Positions 1-8,036 of a stretch of DNA of 64,000 bases are shown here, in pieces (within the stretch, counting starts at the first letter, position 1; each line of letters starts with the position of its first letter). The notes beneath the pieces were generated by a model that had not been told where the DNA came from, searched no databases, and saw only the letters and a list, made by a program, of their open reading frames with translations. A program made the position numbers and the translations under genes. The stretch covers positions 90,011 to 154,010 of the forward strand of contig NZ_VCJS01000003.1 in the NCBI RefSeq assembly GCF_005893125.1, given 5' to 3'. Source of the stretch: Nonomuraea basaltis. GTDB taxonomy: Bacteria; Actinomycetota; Actinomycetes; Streptosporangiales; Streptosporangiaceae.

Positions 1-516
1 GACAGCGAGAGCCTGCGGGTGTTCCCGCTGCTGCGCGACCCCCTGGTGCTGGTCGTGCCGCGCAAGCACCGCCTGGCCGACCCCGAGGTGCCGCTCGACC
101 TGCGCGAGCTGCGCGACGAGCCGTGGATGGCCACGCCCGACGGTGAGCCGTCGCGGCTCGCGGTGGACCGGCTCCTGGTGGACGTGGGCGGCACCCGGCC
201 GACGCCGTGGGAGTTCGAGGGGCTCGGAACGATTCTCTCGCTCGTCGCCAAGGGCATCGGCATCGCCGCCGTGCCGGCGCTCGCGCTGGCGGCGGGGGTG
301 CGCGGGCTCTCCGTGCGCCAGTTCCCCGGCAACCCGGTCGGGCGGGACGTGCACGCCGTCGCCCGGGTCTCCAGCGTTCACCGGCCCTCGGTATCGGTGA
401 CGTTGCGCGCGATCCACGTGGCCGCCCGCTACATCGCCGCCGACCTGGACCCGGTACGCCCGGCGGAGCGGCCAGGGGATGGCGACCGGCCCGAGGAGGA
501 TCCGCTCGGCGAATGA
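1..516 (+). CDS. LysR-family regulator, effector domain only (5' end outside window)
   Basis: The frame is open from the first base to TGA at 514-516, giving 171 visible residues. The sequence has the LysR substrate-binding fold pattern: a strand reading [12 protein letters not shown] near the start and the typical '[16 protein letters not shown]' stretch in the second subdomain. The N-terminal winged helix-turn-helix must lie upstream of the window, so the target genes and the effector cannot be inferred. The C-terminus is a polar tail rich in Asp, Glu and Arg. The stop codon overlaps an ATG at 513-515 that is a possible start of the next gene, so the two may be coupled. I am sure of the family and unsure of everything about ligand. 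Confidence 0.85.
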   Translation, partial: DSESLRVFPLLRDPLVLVVPRKHRLADPEVPLDLRELRDEPWMATPDGEPSRLAVDRLLVDVGGTRPTPWEFEGLGTILSLVAKGIGIAAVPALALAAGVRGLSVRQFPGNPVGRDVHAVARVSSVHRPSVSVTLRAIHVAARYIAADLDPVRPAERPGDGDRPEEDPLGE

Positions 517-536
517 GCGCGGTAGCGTCTGTTTTC

Positions 537-1208
537 ATGGCGCCGACGTACGACATCGAGCAGCTGCTCCTCTCCCGGCCGAGCACCCGCACGGTCGCGG
601 GCGTCGACGAGGTGGGGCGCGGCGCCTGGGCGGGCCCCGTCACGGTGTGCGCCGTCGTCACCGACCTGTCCGAGCCGCCGCCCGGCCTGACGGACTCCAA
701 GCAGGTGTCCGCCGCCAAGCGCGGGCCGCTGGCCACCGAGCTGACCGCATGGGCGGCGGGCATCGGCTACGGCGAGGCCACGCACGCGGAGATCGACGCG
801 CTCGGCATGACCGAGGCCCTGCGCCGGGCCGCCAGGCGCGCCCTGGAGGCGCTCCCGGTACGCCCGGACGCGGTGATCCTGGATGGCAAGCACGACTACA
901 TCGGCGCCCCCTGGCCGGTGCGCCTGGAGATCAAGGGGGACGCGGCGAGCGTCTCGGTCGCGGCCGCGTCCGTCCTGGCCAAGGTCCGGCGCGACGCCTA
1001 CATGGGGACGATCGGATGCGACGACTACGGCTTCGCCGAGAACGCCGGCTACCCGTCGCCCGTCCACCAGGAGGCCCTGGCCCGGCTGGGGCCCACCCCG
1101 CACCATCGGCTCTCGTGGTCCTACCTGGACGATCTCCCCCGATGGCGGCACCTGAAGCAGCACCGGGACCCGCTCGCATGTGAGGGTCAGGCCAGCCTTT
1201 TCGGCTAG
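537..1208 (+). CDS. rnhB: Ribonuclease HII
   Basis: RNase HII cleaves the RNA strand of RNA-DNA hybrids and starts removal of single ribonucleotides misincorporated in DNA; it acts in the cytoplasm. The 223-residue protein has the hallmark DEVGRG motif at residues 24-29 (first two acidic catalytic residues), a later Asp in 'VILDGKHDY', and another in 'KVRRDAY', matching the family's DEDD active site. Length is normal for an actinobacterial RNase HII. I chose the ATG at 537, which puts the conserved core about 20 residues from the start. An in-frame ATG at 513 overlapping the previous stop would add eight residues and is the main alternative. No operon partner of known linked function is visible. 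Confidence 0.95.
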   Translation: MAPTYDIEQLLLSRPSTRTVAGVDEVGRGAWAGPVTVCAVVTDLSEPPPGLTDSKQVSAAKRGPLATELTAWAAGIGYGEATHAEIDALGMTEALRRAARRALEALPVRPDAVILDGKHDYIGAPWPVRLEIKGDAASVSVAAASVLAKVRRDAYMGTIGCDDYGFAENAGYPSPVHQEALARLGPTPHHRLSWSYLDDLPRWRHLKQHRDPLACEGQASLFG

Positions 1209-1348
1209 CGAAGGGCCCTCGGACACAGACGCCGGCGTGCGGCTCACCTGGGACCGGCGGGTCAACGGAAACGGTGAACAGGTCAAGGCTCCGCACGACG
1301 CGCGCATCCGGTAGGCGGGCCGCGCGGGGATCGGCCATCATCGGATGA

Positions 1349-2329
1349 GTGCGGATCGGGATCTTTGTCATTGCGGCGCGGTTCCCCGGCCAGGAGCCCG
1401 GGCGCGTGCTGGCCGACGCCGTTGAGCTGGTCGTGGCGGCCGAGGAGGCGGGGTTCGACGACGCGTGGATCGCCGAGCACCACTTCATGTCCTACGGAGT
1501 CTGCCCGTCCGCGATCACACTGGCGGCCGTCGCCGCCGGGCGGACCACGCGGATCGGGCTCGGCACGGCCGTGAGCGTGCTGTCCACCCAGCATCCCGTG
1601 GCGCTGGCCGAGCAGGCGGCCATGCTGCACCATCTGTCCGGCGGGCGGTTCACGCTCGGTGTCGGCAGGGGCGGGCCGTGGGTGGACCTGGAGGTGTTCG
1701 GGACGGGGCTGGAGCGCTTCGAGCGGGGCTTCGGGGAGTCGCTCGACCTCCTGCTCGACGCGCTGTCGGCGGGGCGGATACGCGGCGACGGGGAGTTCTT
1801 CCGCTTCCGCGAGGTCCGGATGGTGCCTGAGGCGCGGATGCGGCCGGTGGTCGCGTGCACGTCGGAGCCGACCGTGGCACTGGCCGCCGAGCGCGGGCTG
1901 CCGATGCTGCTGGGGATGCACATGGGCGACGCGGAGAAGGCGTCAATGGTCGCGGACTACGTGGCCTTCGGCGGGACCGCGAGCGGGCACGTGGCGGCGG
2001 CGGTCGGGCACGTGGCCGACTCCACGGCGCGGGCGGTGCGGGAGCTCAAGGAGTCGATGCCCAGGTGGCTGGGGCCGGGGCTGGCCGGATACCAGCCGGT
2101 GGACGGCCGGCCGCGGCCGGCGAAGGACGTCGGCGAATACGTGGACCTGCTGACGCGGATCCATCCGGTCGGGTCGGCCGAGCACTGTGCCGAGGCGCTC
2201 CTGACTACCGCGAAGAACACCGGGATCGGGCACTTCATCCTGATGGTCGAGGGGTTGGGCGACCATCGGCGGACGGTGGAGAACATCCGGCGGTTCGGGG
2301 CCGAGGTGCTGCCGCTCCTGCGCCGGTGA
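1349..2329 (+). CDS. LLM-class flavin-dependent oxidoreductase (luciferase-like)
   Basis: This 326-residue protein belongs to the bacterial luciferase-like monooxygenase superfamily, TIM barrels that use FMN or F420. Seen directly: the N-terminal strand RIGIFVIAARFPGQ, the 'FDDAWIAEHHFMSYG' segment typical of alkanal monooxygenase-like members, and 'RTTRIGLGTAVSVLSTQHPVALAEQAA', the classic LLM core motif. The GTG at 1349 starts directly at the first beta strand. It stands alone: the preceding gene ends 140 bp upstream and the next gene converges on it across a strong hairpin at 2330-2361. Substrate and cofactor (FMN versus F420) cannot be told from the sequence. Confidence 0.9.
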   Translation: MRIGIFVIAARFPGQEPGRVLADAVELVVAAEEAGFDDAWIAEHHFMSYGVCPSAITLAAVAAGRTTRIGLGTAVSVLSTQHPVALAEQAAMLHHLSGGRFTLGVGRGGPWVDLEVFGTGLERFERGFGESLDLLLDALSAGRIRGDGEFFRFREVRMVPEARMRPVVACTSEPTVALAAERGLPMLLGMHMGDAEKASMVADYVAFGGTASGHVAAAVGHVADSTARAVRELKESMPRWLGPGLAGYQPVDGRPRPAKDVGEYVDLLTRIHPVGSAEHCAEALLTTAKNTGIGHFILMVEGLGDHRRTVENIRRFGAEVLPLLRR

Positions 2330-2361
2330 TCCGGCGAGCCGGGCGCGGCCGGCTCGCCGGA
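2330..2361. terminator. Bidirectional hairpin terminator between convergent genes
   Basis: A perfect 13-bp inverted repeat (TCCGGCGAGCCGG, loop gcgcgg, then its complement) starts directly after the stop of the luciferase-like gene and ends 8 bp before the stop of the convergent SCO5389-type gene. There is no U-run, as is usual in high-GC actinomycetes. Its place between two converging genes supports a shared terminator. Confidence 0.75.
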
Positions 2362-2368
2362 CGAGGGC

Positions 2369-2755
2369 TCAGCAGTCCACCAGCTCGGGCTTCTGGTTGA
2401 GGATCTGGGCTCTCGGAGTGACGAAGTCGGCCAGGGCCGTCGTCGCCGCCGGGTCGAAGACGGCGACCCGGTGGCAGTTCTGGAAGGCCAGCCGTACCCC
2501 GAAGTGACGCTCCAGCGCGCCGCGCATCGAGTCGCTCGCCAGGCAGCGCAGGAGCTCGCCGCGGGCCTCCTCGGACGGCGGCGGCACCTGGTTGTCGGCG
2601 AACTCGGCCCCGTTGTGCTCACGCTGCTTGACCAGCTCGCTGATCAGCGACCACGCGTAGGGGAGGGAGTCGCGGACGCACGCGAGGAACGCCGCGTCGT
2701 CCACCTCACCGGCTCTGGCTTGGTCGAGCAGATCGTTCGGAACGGTCAGCGACAT
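2369..2755 (-). CDS. SCO5389-type conserved actinobacterial protein, function unknown
   Basis: A 128-residue soluble protein that I recognise by similarity to the Streptomyces SCO5389 family; the conserved stretches are 'CVRDSLPYAW', 'FADNQVPPP', 'GALERHFGVRLAFQNCHRVA' and the terminal 'QILNQKPELVDC'. No catalytic motif is evident and no function is established that I know of. It has a good ribosome-binding site (AGGAG, about six bases before ATG). It lies 84 bp downstream of, and on the same strand as, the CooC/MinD-like ATPase gene, so the two are probably co-transcribed. The pairing suggests a shared role, which is inference only. Confidence 0.8.
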   Translation of the reverse strand: MSLTVPNDLLDQARAGEVDDAAFLACVRDSLPYAWSLISELVKQREHNGAEFADNQVPPPSEEARGELLRCLASDSMRGALERHFGVRLAFQNCHRVAVFDPAATTALADFVTPRAQILNQKPELVDC

Positions 2756-2839
2756 GCTGTCTCCTCTCGAAAGGGTTCAAATCTGACGCTAGGTGCGGAA
2801 CGGGGGACGTCCAGATGCCTGACAGGGACAGTCGTGTGG

Positions 2840-3769
2840 TCAGGGGCCGTAGACGAAGTCCGGGTCCACCTGCTCGGCGAGGTCGGTCCCGGTGCGCTCG
2901 TTGCCCCACGCGTGGGCGTTGCGCAGGTGGAACTCCACCGTCTGCCGGCCGAAGCGGGCCCAGTCTTTCTCCTGCTCGTCGATGGTCTTGTGGAGCAGGG
3001 CCAGCGCGTCGGCGTTGACCGGCTCCAGGTCGCCGAGGGTGAAGTGGCGGCCCTGCTCCATGGCGCGGACGGCGGCCGAGTGCTCCATCCAGGTGAGCAG
3101 GTCGTCACCTACGTGCTCGCGCAGGAAGTCGACGTCGGACGGGCCATGGATCTTGTTGCCGACCACGGCGAGCGCGACGTCGTATTTGGCGGCGTACTCG
3201 CGGTACTGGCGGTAGACGCTCACGCCCTGCCTGGTGGGCTCGGCGACGAGGAACGTCAGGTCGAAGCGGGTGAACAGGCCCGAAGCGAAGGAGTCGGCGC
3301 CGGCCGTCATGTCCACCACGACGTACTCGCCGGGGCCGTCGACCAGGTGGTTGAGCAGCAGCTCCACCGCGCCGACCTTCGAGTGGTAGCAGGCCACGCC
3401 GAGGTCGTCCTCGCTGAACGGGCCGGTGGCCAGCAGGCGCAGGCCGTCGGGGGTGGTGAGGCCGTACGGGTCTTCGGCCAGGTCGTCGAAGCTCAGCAAG
3501 GTGGATCCGCGGCCGGGCGGCGTGGTCTTGACCATGGCCTCGGCGGACGGGATGCGCGGGTTGCCGCCGCGGAGGCGGTCCTTGATCTCGCCGAGGTGGG
3601 CGCCGAGCGGCTCGGGCTGCCGGTCGAGGCCGAGGACCAGAGCCAGGTGCTGGTTGATGTCGGCGTCCATGGCGACCACCGGTCCGCCCTGGCTCGCCAC
3701 GTGTCTCGCGAACAGCGCCGACATCGTCGTCTTGCCGCTGCCGCCCTTTCCGACGAAGGCCACTCTCAC
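2840..3769 (-). CDS. CooC/MinD-like P-loop ATPase
   Basis: A 309-residue SIMIBI-class ATPase. It begins with a deviant Walker A motif, GKGGSGKTT (residues 7-15), followed by 'VVAMDADINQHL' (switch I region) and 'EYVVVDMTAGADS' (Walker B/switch II). This pattern is typical of the CooC/MinD branch, whose known members insert nickel into CO dehydrogenase or position membrane proteins. No C-terminal amphipathic helix typical of MinD is obvious, which favours the CooC-like side. The start is GTG with CTGGAG five bases upstream. It is divergent from a TPR protein; the 66-bp gap between them contains a possible metal-regulator box (3788-3802). No CO dehydrogenase genes are nearby, so the client protein is unknown. 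Confidence 0.85.
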   Translation of the reverse strand: MRVAFVGKGGSGKTTMSALFARHVASQGGPVVAMDADINQHLALVLGLDRQPEPLGAHLGEIKDRLRGGNPRIPSAEAMVKTTPPGRGSTLLSFDDLAEDPYGLTTPDGLRLLATGPFSEDDLGVACYHSKVGAVELLLNHLVDGPGEYVVVDMTAGADSFASGLFTRFDLTFLVAEPTRQGVSVYRQYREYAAKYDVALAVVGNKIHGPSDVDFLREHVGDDLLTWMEHSAAVRAMEQGRHFTLGDLEPVNADALALLHKTIDEQEKDWARFGRQTVEFHLRNAHAWGNERTGTDLAEQVDPDFVYGP

Positions 3770-3787
3770 GGGAACTCCAGATGATGA

Positions 3788-3802
3788 TGAAAATCGTTTC
3801 CG
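3788..3802. promoter_or_regulatory. Possible Fur/Zur-type operator in a divergent promoter
   Basis: TGAAAATCGTTTCCG matches 11 of 15 positions of the Zur/Fur-type consensus TGAAAATGATTTTCA as I recall it. It sits between the divergent CooC-like and TPR genes. Just downstream, TTGGGA (3803-3808) and CACACT (3824-3829) could serve as -35 and -10 of the TPR gene, with transcription starting near its ATG at 3836. The match is imperfect and rests on one site. Confidence 0.3.
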
Positions 3803-3835
3803 TTGGGACGATCACCATCATGCCACACTGGGATC

Positions 3836-4324
3836 ATGCGTGATGGTGAATTGGCCCTGGCCGTGCGGCTGCGCGAGGAGGGCAAGAAGGACGAGGCTCG
3901 GCTGCTGCTGGTCGATCTGGCGCGGCGGCATCCGGACGACGCCGAGGTGGCCTGCCAGGCGGCGTGGGTGCACGACTCGCTCGGGCTGGAGGCCGAGGCG
4001 GTGCCGTACTACGAGAGGGCGCTGGCGGGGCCGGGGTTGAGCGCCGAGGACCGGCTGGGTGCTCACACGGGGTACGGGAGCACGTTGCGGGTGCTCGGGA
4101 GGTTCGAGGAGGCGCTGGAGGTGCTCGGGCGGGGGCTGGCGGAGTTTCCCGGCGATCCGGGGCTGCGCACGTTCACGGCGATGGCGCTGCACAATGCCGG
4201 CCGGTCCGGCGACGCCGTCTCGACGCTGCTCAAGGTGGTCGCCGAGTCGGACAAGGCGGGCGGATACCGGCGGGCCATCGAGTATTACGCCGACAACCTG
4301 GACGAGATCGTCACGCCTGGTTGA
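3836..4324 (+). CDS. Tetratricopeptide-repeat protein
   Basis: A 162-residue, wholly helical soluble protein. It contains TPR units visible as 'AVRLREEGKKDEARLLLVDLARRHPDDAEVACQAAWVHDSLGLEAEAVPYYERAL' and 'GSTLRVLGRFEEALEVLGRGLAEFPGDPGLRTFTAMALHNAGR' read in separate blocks with the G-Y/A-P spacing of the repeat. TPR domains bind proteins or peptides; no enzymatic domain is present. I chose the ATG at 3836 because the residues before it in the same frame do not look like a TPR helix and overlap the divergent promoter region. A candidate -10 (CACACT, 3824-3829) ends six bases before the ATG, suggesting a leaderless transcript. Confidence 0.8.
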   Translation: MRDGELALAVRLREEGKKDEARLLLVDLARRHPDDAEVACQAAWVHDSLGLEAEAVPYYERALAGPGLSAEDRLGAHTGYGSTLRVLGRFEEALEVLGRGLAEFPGDPGLRTFTAMALHNAGRSGDAVSTLLKVVAESDKAGGYRRAIEYYADNLDEIVTPG

Positions 4325-4336
4325 GGCCCCGGCCTG

Positions 4337-5710
4337 CTAGCCGCAGACCTTGTCCAGGGAGACCGGGTCGTCCTCGCTCGGCGGCGGTTCCGGGGTCTGA
4401 ACGGCGCCGGACTTGGTCGAGGAGCGGTCGTCCAGGGCCGCGGTGACCTTGCGGCGGATGAGGGACCAGTCGGGGTCGGCGGTGTCGATCAGCGGCGGCA
4501 CGAAGGCGAGGCTGCGCATTTTGCTGCCCTTCACCTTCTGGGCCAGGCCCACGATGGCCGGCAGCAGGTCCTGCGGGATGTCGGTGGAGATGGCGCGCTT
4601 GGTGGCGGCGGCCAGGCGCTCGAAGCTGTCGAGCACGGTCATCGGGTCGGCCTGCTTGGCGACGGCGTTGAGTAGGCACTTCTGGCGGCCCATGCGGACG
4701 TAGTCGTCGCTGTCGGTGCGGGAGCGGCCGTACCAGAGGGCCTGCTCGCCGGTGAGCTTACGGGTGCCGGCGGGCAGGAGGCCCTCGCGGTGGCGGCCGT
4801 ACACGATCGGCTCATTGATGGTGACCTGCACGCCGCCCATGGCGTCGATGAGCTCCGCGAAGCCCTTCATGTCGATCATGGCGTAGTAGCTCACGGGGAT
4901 GCCGAGGATGTCGCTGATCGTCTGCTTGAGCAGGGCCGGGCCGCGCTTGCCGCGCTCCACGCCGGGCACCATGGCCGGGTGGTCCTCGGCGTACTGGAAG
5001 ACCTCGTTGAGCAGGCCCGGGGTCTCGGGGCCGCTGCCGGTGAAGCCTGCGGGGAAACGGTCCCTGGCCGGGCCATGGGGCAGCGGCACGCGCTGGAGGT
5101 TGCGCGGCAGGCCGAACAGGGTGGTCGCCCCGGTCTCGACGTCCACGCTGGCCACGGTCATGCTGTCGGTACGCACGCCGGGCCGCCCGGGCGCCGCGTC
5201 CGCGCCGAGCAGCAGGAAGTGGACGTGCTCGGCGCCGTTCCACGGGTCCTGGGCCACGATGGGGGTGCTGCCGGTGGCGGAGAACAGGGTGTTCACGAGG
5301 TCGCGCGACAGGTAGGCGACCCTGGCGGCGTAGACGGTCGGCGCCAGGACGAGGGCGCAGAGGGCGATGGTCAGCGCCGTGGTGAAGAAGCGGCCGACGG
5401 TGTCCGAGCGCGGGGGGCGTACCACGAGGAAGGACCAGATGATCACGCCGGTCCAGGCCAGCGCGATCACCACCATGCCGGCGGTGAGCCACGTGAGCCA
5501 GCGGGGCTGGACGGCGAGCGACAGAAGGTTCGTGCTGAACGCGGTGAATACGGTGAGGATCGCGGCCAGCATCAGGACATAGGCCGCCATGAGCGCCAGG
5601 CCGGTCTTGCGGCGTTCCGCAGCGAGATGCGCCACCCCCCACAACGCGGCCGAAGCCATCGTCAACGCCATCCTCGCCCCCAGGCCCAACCCTCGATCTT
5701 TCCCCGTCAT
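4337..5710 (-). CDS. LytR-CpsA-Psr (LCP) family cell-wall ligase with N-terminal membrane bundle
   Basis: LCP proteins transfer polyprenyl-phosphate-linked glycopolymers to peptidoglycan on the outer face of the membrane. This 457-residue protein has about four predicted transmembrane segments in its first 150 residues, then the LCP domain: 'HFLLLGADAAPGRPGVRTDSMTVASVDVETG' followed by 'GLPRNLQ', 'LLNEVFQYA', and 'LWYGRSRTDSDDYVRMGRQKCLL', which contain the conserved Arg and Asp residues that bind the pyrophosphate. There is no LytR C-terminal domain; the tail is short and Pro/Glu-rich. It converges on the TPR gene with only 12 bp between stops. A second, differently built LCP protein lies at 31015-32418. 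Confidence 0.9.
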   Translation of the reverse strand: MTGKDRGLGLGARMALTMASAALWGVAHLAAERRKTGLALMAAYVLMLAAILTVFTAFSTNLLSLAVQPRWLTWLTAGMVVIALAWTGVIIWSFLVVRPPRSDTVGRFFTTALTIALCALVLAPTVYAARVAYLSRDLVNTLFSATGSTPIVAQDPWNGAEHVHFLLLGADAAPGRPGVRTDSMTVASVDVETGATTLFGLPRNLQRVPLPHGPARDRFPAGFTGSGPETPGLLNEVFQYAEDHPAMVPGVERGKRGPALLKQTISDILGIPVSYYAMIDMKGFAELIDAMGGVQVTINEPIVYGRHREGLLPAGTRKLTGEQALWYGRSRTDSDDYVRMGRQKCLLNAVAKQADPMTVLDSFERLAAATKRAISTDIPQDLLPAIVGLAQKVKGSKMRSLAFVPPLIDTADPDWSLIRRKVTAALDDRSSTKSGAVQTPEPPPSEDDPVSLDKVCG

Positions 5711-5831
5711 GCCTGGTCAAACCCCCATTGCCTGCCCATCCAAGTCACCTTAGTAATGAGATGTGCGTGATTGACGGTGTAAAGGGGAAGGGTCTGGTCA
5801 AGGCCCGCCCAAGACCTCCTTGAGATATAAC

Positions 5832-6563
5832 GTGAGTGTGAGCAAGAGACACGGTAGCTATGGGTTCGACGCGCCGTGGGCCCTGGCGGGTTTGCTGTTC
5901 GGAGCGATCGCGCTGGTGGCCCTGGCGGTGGTCTCGTTCGCCTTGGACGTCCTGGCGGCGGGCCTCGCGTTCCTGCTCGGCGGGCTCTATACGCTGGCCA
6001 GCGCGGCCAGCTACGTCTACACGACGCGGCGCGGCAAGTTCGCGGTCTGGGCCGAGGAGCTCCAGCGGCTGGAGGGCGACGAGCGGCTGCTCGACCTCGG
6101 CTGCGGGCGGGGAGCGGTGCTGCTCATGGCGGCCCAGCGGCTGGACAAGGGCCGGGCGACCGGCATCGACAGGTGGCGCTCGAAGGACCAGTCCGGCAAC
6201 GGGGAGCAGGTGACCAGGGCGAACGCCGAGGCCGAGGGCGTCTCCGACCGGGTGGAGCTGGTCAGGGGCGACATGCGCGACCTGCCGTTCGCCGACGGCA
6301 CGTTCGACGTGATCGTGTCGAGCCAGGCCATCCATAACATTCCCGACGCCGGGGGACGCGAGCAGGCCGTACGCGAGGCGCACCGCGTGCTGCGGCCCGG
6401 CGGGCTGATGCTGATCGCCGACTTCCAGCACACGCCCGCGTACGAGACCACGCTACGCGGGCTCGGCGTCGTCGACGTGCGGCGGCGCGACGCCGGCTGG
6501 CGGTTCTGGTACGGCGGCCCCTGGTTCGGCACGGGCGTCGTGGAGGCCAGGAAACCCGCGTAG
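5832..6563 (+). CDS. Membrane-anchored class I SAM methyltransferase
   Basis: A 243-residue protein with two N-terminal transmembrane helices (roughly residues 14-62) followed by a complete Rossmann methyltransferase domain. Seen directly: motif I 'LLDLGCGRGAVLLMAA', the acidic residue after strand 2 in 'ATGIDRW', motif II-like 'VRGDMRDLPFADGTFDVIVSS', and 'VLRPGGLMLIADFQ'. The combination of a membrane hairpin with a UbiE-like catalytic domain suggests a lipid or membrane-bound substrate, which is inference. Start choice is uncertain among TTG 5820, GTG 5832 and GTG 5838; no strong ribosome-binding site discriminates. It stands alone between two genes on the other strand. Confidence 0.85.
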   Translation: MSVSKRHGSYGFDAPWALAGLLFGAIALVALAVVSFALDVLAAGLAFLLGGLYTLASAASYVYTTRRGKFAVWAEELQRLEGDERLLDLGCGRGAVLLMAAQRLDKGRATGIDRWRSKDQSGNGEQVTRANAEAEGVSDRVELVRGDMRDLPFADGTFDVIVSSQAIHNIPDAGGREQAVREAHRVLRPGGLMLIADFQHTPAYETTLRGLGVVDVRRRDAGWRFWYGGPWFGTGVVEARKPA

Positions 6564-6603
6564 GCAGCCGAGCGGAAGGGGCTGGAGGCCATCGCGGCGC
6601 CGC

Positions 6604-7221
6604 TCACGACCGCCGGGGCAGTTCGTGCCGCATCACCTTGAGCACCTGAGGGCTGTCGGCCAGGTAGACGTGCGGCACGTCCACGAACACCCGCATCGGC
6701 CCCCGCTCCAGCCGCAGCGACCGCGCCATCTTCGCATGGACCTCAGCGAGCGGCACGTAGTTGAGATAGCTGGTGTAGGCGTTCTGCGAGCGGAACGTCG
6801 CGGTCATGACGAGCGCGTCGTCCCTGATCCGGAACGCCAGCCCGATCAGGCAGGGCACCGCATCGTAAGGCTCGCCCGGGGTGGTGAGCGAGATCCACGC
6901 GCTCTTGCTGTACGGCTTGACCCGCAGCAGGTCGGCCACCCAGCGGAGCTGACCCCCGATCCTGGCCCGGTAGCTGTACTTGAACGGCGGCACGATCGCG
7001 TCCTCGCTGAACTTCCTGCTGTACAGCGCCAGCCGCTCCGGGTCGCCGAACCGCTCGATGATCGGGTCGTTCCTGCTGACCCGCGCGATCTCGAACAGCA
7101 CGGCCGGCCCCTCGATGACGGGACCCCGGTCGTCGAGGGCGAGCGTGCCCGTCGACCAGACATGGCGCATCAACCAGATCCACGCCTCCCCACATGACGC
7201 CCATTGTGCTGGGCCGGGCAT
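6604..7221 (-). CDS. Divergent thymidylate synthase / dCMP-hydroxymethylase-fold enzyme
   Basis: A 205-residue protein that I assign to the thymidylate synthase superfamily from ordered motifs. 'FKYSYRARIGGQLRWVADLL' corresponds to the YSYG-R and substrate-loop region. P123-C124 in 'YDAVPCLIG' matches the catalytic Pro-Cys of ThyA. R144-S145 in 'FRSQNAYTSYLNY' matches the dUMP-phosphate-binding Arg-Ser, and H184-x-Y186 in 'DVPHVYLAD' matches the ThyA HxY. The family's RSxD is RSQN here and the G/N positions that read the base are altered, so it is probably not a housekeeping ThyA. It is shorter than ThyA (about 264). The start is firm: AGGAG six bases before an ATG that abuts the stop (TAA-ATG) of the upstream membrane-protein gene, so the pair is translationally coupled. 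Confidence 0.75.
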   Translation of the reverse strand: MPGPAQWASCGEAWIWLMRHVWSTGTLALDDRGPVIEGPAVLFEIARVSRNDPIIERFGDPERLALYSRKFSEDAIVPPFKYSYRARIGGQLRWVADLLRVKPYSKSAWISLTTPGEPYDAVPCLIGLAFRIRDDALVMTATFRSQNAYTSYLNYVPLAEVHAKMARSLRLERGPMRVFVDVPHVYLADSPQVLKVMRHELPRRS

Positions 7222-7896
7222 TTAGGTCTCCTGATTCGGGAACTCGTAGGGGTTGCGAGGAAGCCGGCGGCGCCGGGACACGTTGCACCGCACGTAGTAC
7301 ACGGCGTAGTGGACCAGCGCGACGAGCAGGATGCCGGTCATGAGCGTGACCAGGTTCGGATCCTGGTCGCTCAGCCCGGTCACACCGACGGTCAGATAGG
7401 TGGAGTTGACGGTCGCGAGCACCATGACGTTGATGCCCGGCCAGGCGAGCGGCGCGTACGTCTCGGGGAAGCGCGGGTCGATCGGGAGATTCGGGCTCCA
7501 GCCGAGCTCTTTTCTGAGCCTGGTCGCGTACAGGAGGCGGAAGTTGTTGATCGCCCGTGCCGTTCTGGCATGCGCGTTGACCGCTTCGACGAGCCGCAGG
7601 AACGGCAGCACGCTCAGCAGGCCGAACGTGGTGATCAGGGCGAACAGGTACCACGGCACCCGCTGCCACTGCGTCAGGCTCTGCGGGTCGACCACCTTGG
7701 CGCTGGCCAGGGCGATGGCCGCGAGGAACGGGCCGGACAGCAGGCTCAGCGCGAGCCTGGTCATCTTCAGCCGCTCTTCTTTGGCGGCGAGGTGGACCGC
7801 GTAGATGCCGGTGAAGTCCACCGCGGCCAGCTGGAGGAACTGGCTCGGCGCGAGGTCGTCCTCCCTGGCCGCCATGCGAAGGGGGGTCTTCCGCAT
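7222..7896 (-). CDS. Four-helix membrane protein coupled to the thymidylate-synthase-like gene
   Basis: A 224-residue integral membrane protein of no family I can name. It has a 45-residue N-terminal cytosolic segment rich in helix formers, then two transmembrane helices (about 48-66 and 80-105). Next comes a charged loop with 'ARTARAINNFRLLYATRLRKELG', and then two more helices (about 155-177 and 185-206) with a basic tail 'RRRRLPRNPYEF'. The two pairs of helices around a conserved-looking helical loop resemble predicted pore-forming effector proteins of nucleotide-signal conflict systems, but this is inference. AGGAG lies seven bases before its ATG. It is the first gene of a two-gene operon with the thymidylate-synthase-like enzyme; their stop and start codons are adjacent. 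Confidence 0.7.
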   Translation of the reverse strand: MRKTPLRMAAREDDLAPSQFLQLAAVDFTGIYAVHLAAKEERLKMTRLALSLLSGPFLAAIALASAKVVDPQSLTQWQRVPWYLFALITTFGLLSVLPFLRLVEAVNAHARTARAINNFRLLYATRLRKELGWSPNLPIDPRFPETYAPLAWPGINVMVLATVNSTYLTVGVTGLSDQDPNLVTLMTGILLVALVHYAVYYVRCNVSRRRRLPRNPYEFPNQET

Positions 7897-8036
7897 TGGC
7901 GTGCTCCTGGTGTGAGTACCTCCAGTATGAGCGGATTTTTCGTGAATGGGCGGTGATTTCTACCAATTGTTCCAACAAATCTCAACTCACCGCAGTCAGA
8001 GGGCTGCTCAGTCCCGGACATGACATTCTGGAGACC

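Noticed and set aside
6604..7221. Housekeeping thymidylate synthase ThyA
   Set aside because: It is too short, RSxD and base-reading residues are changed, and it is coupled to a membrane protein rather than dihydrofolate reductase.
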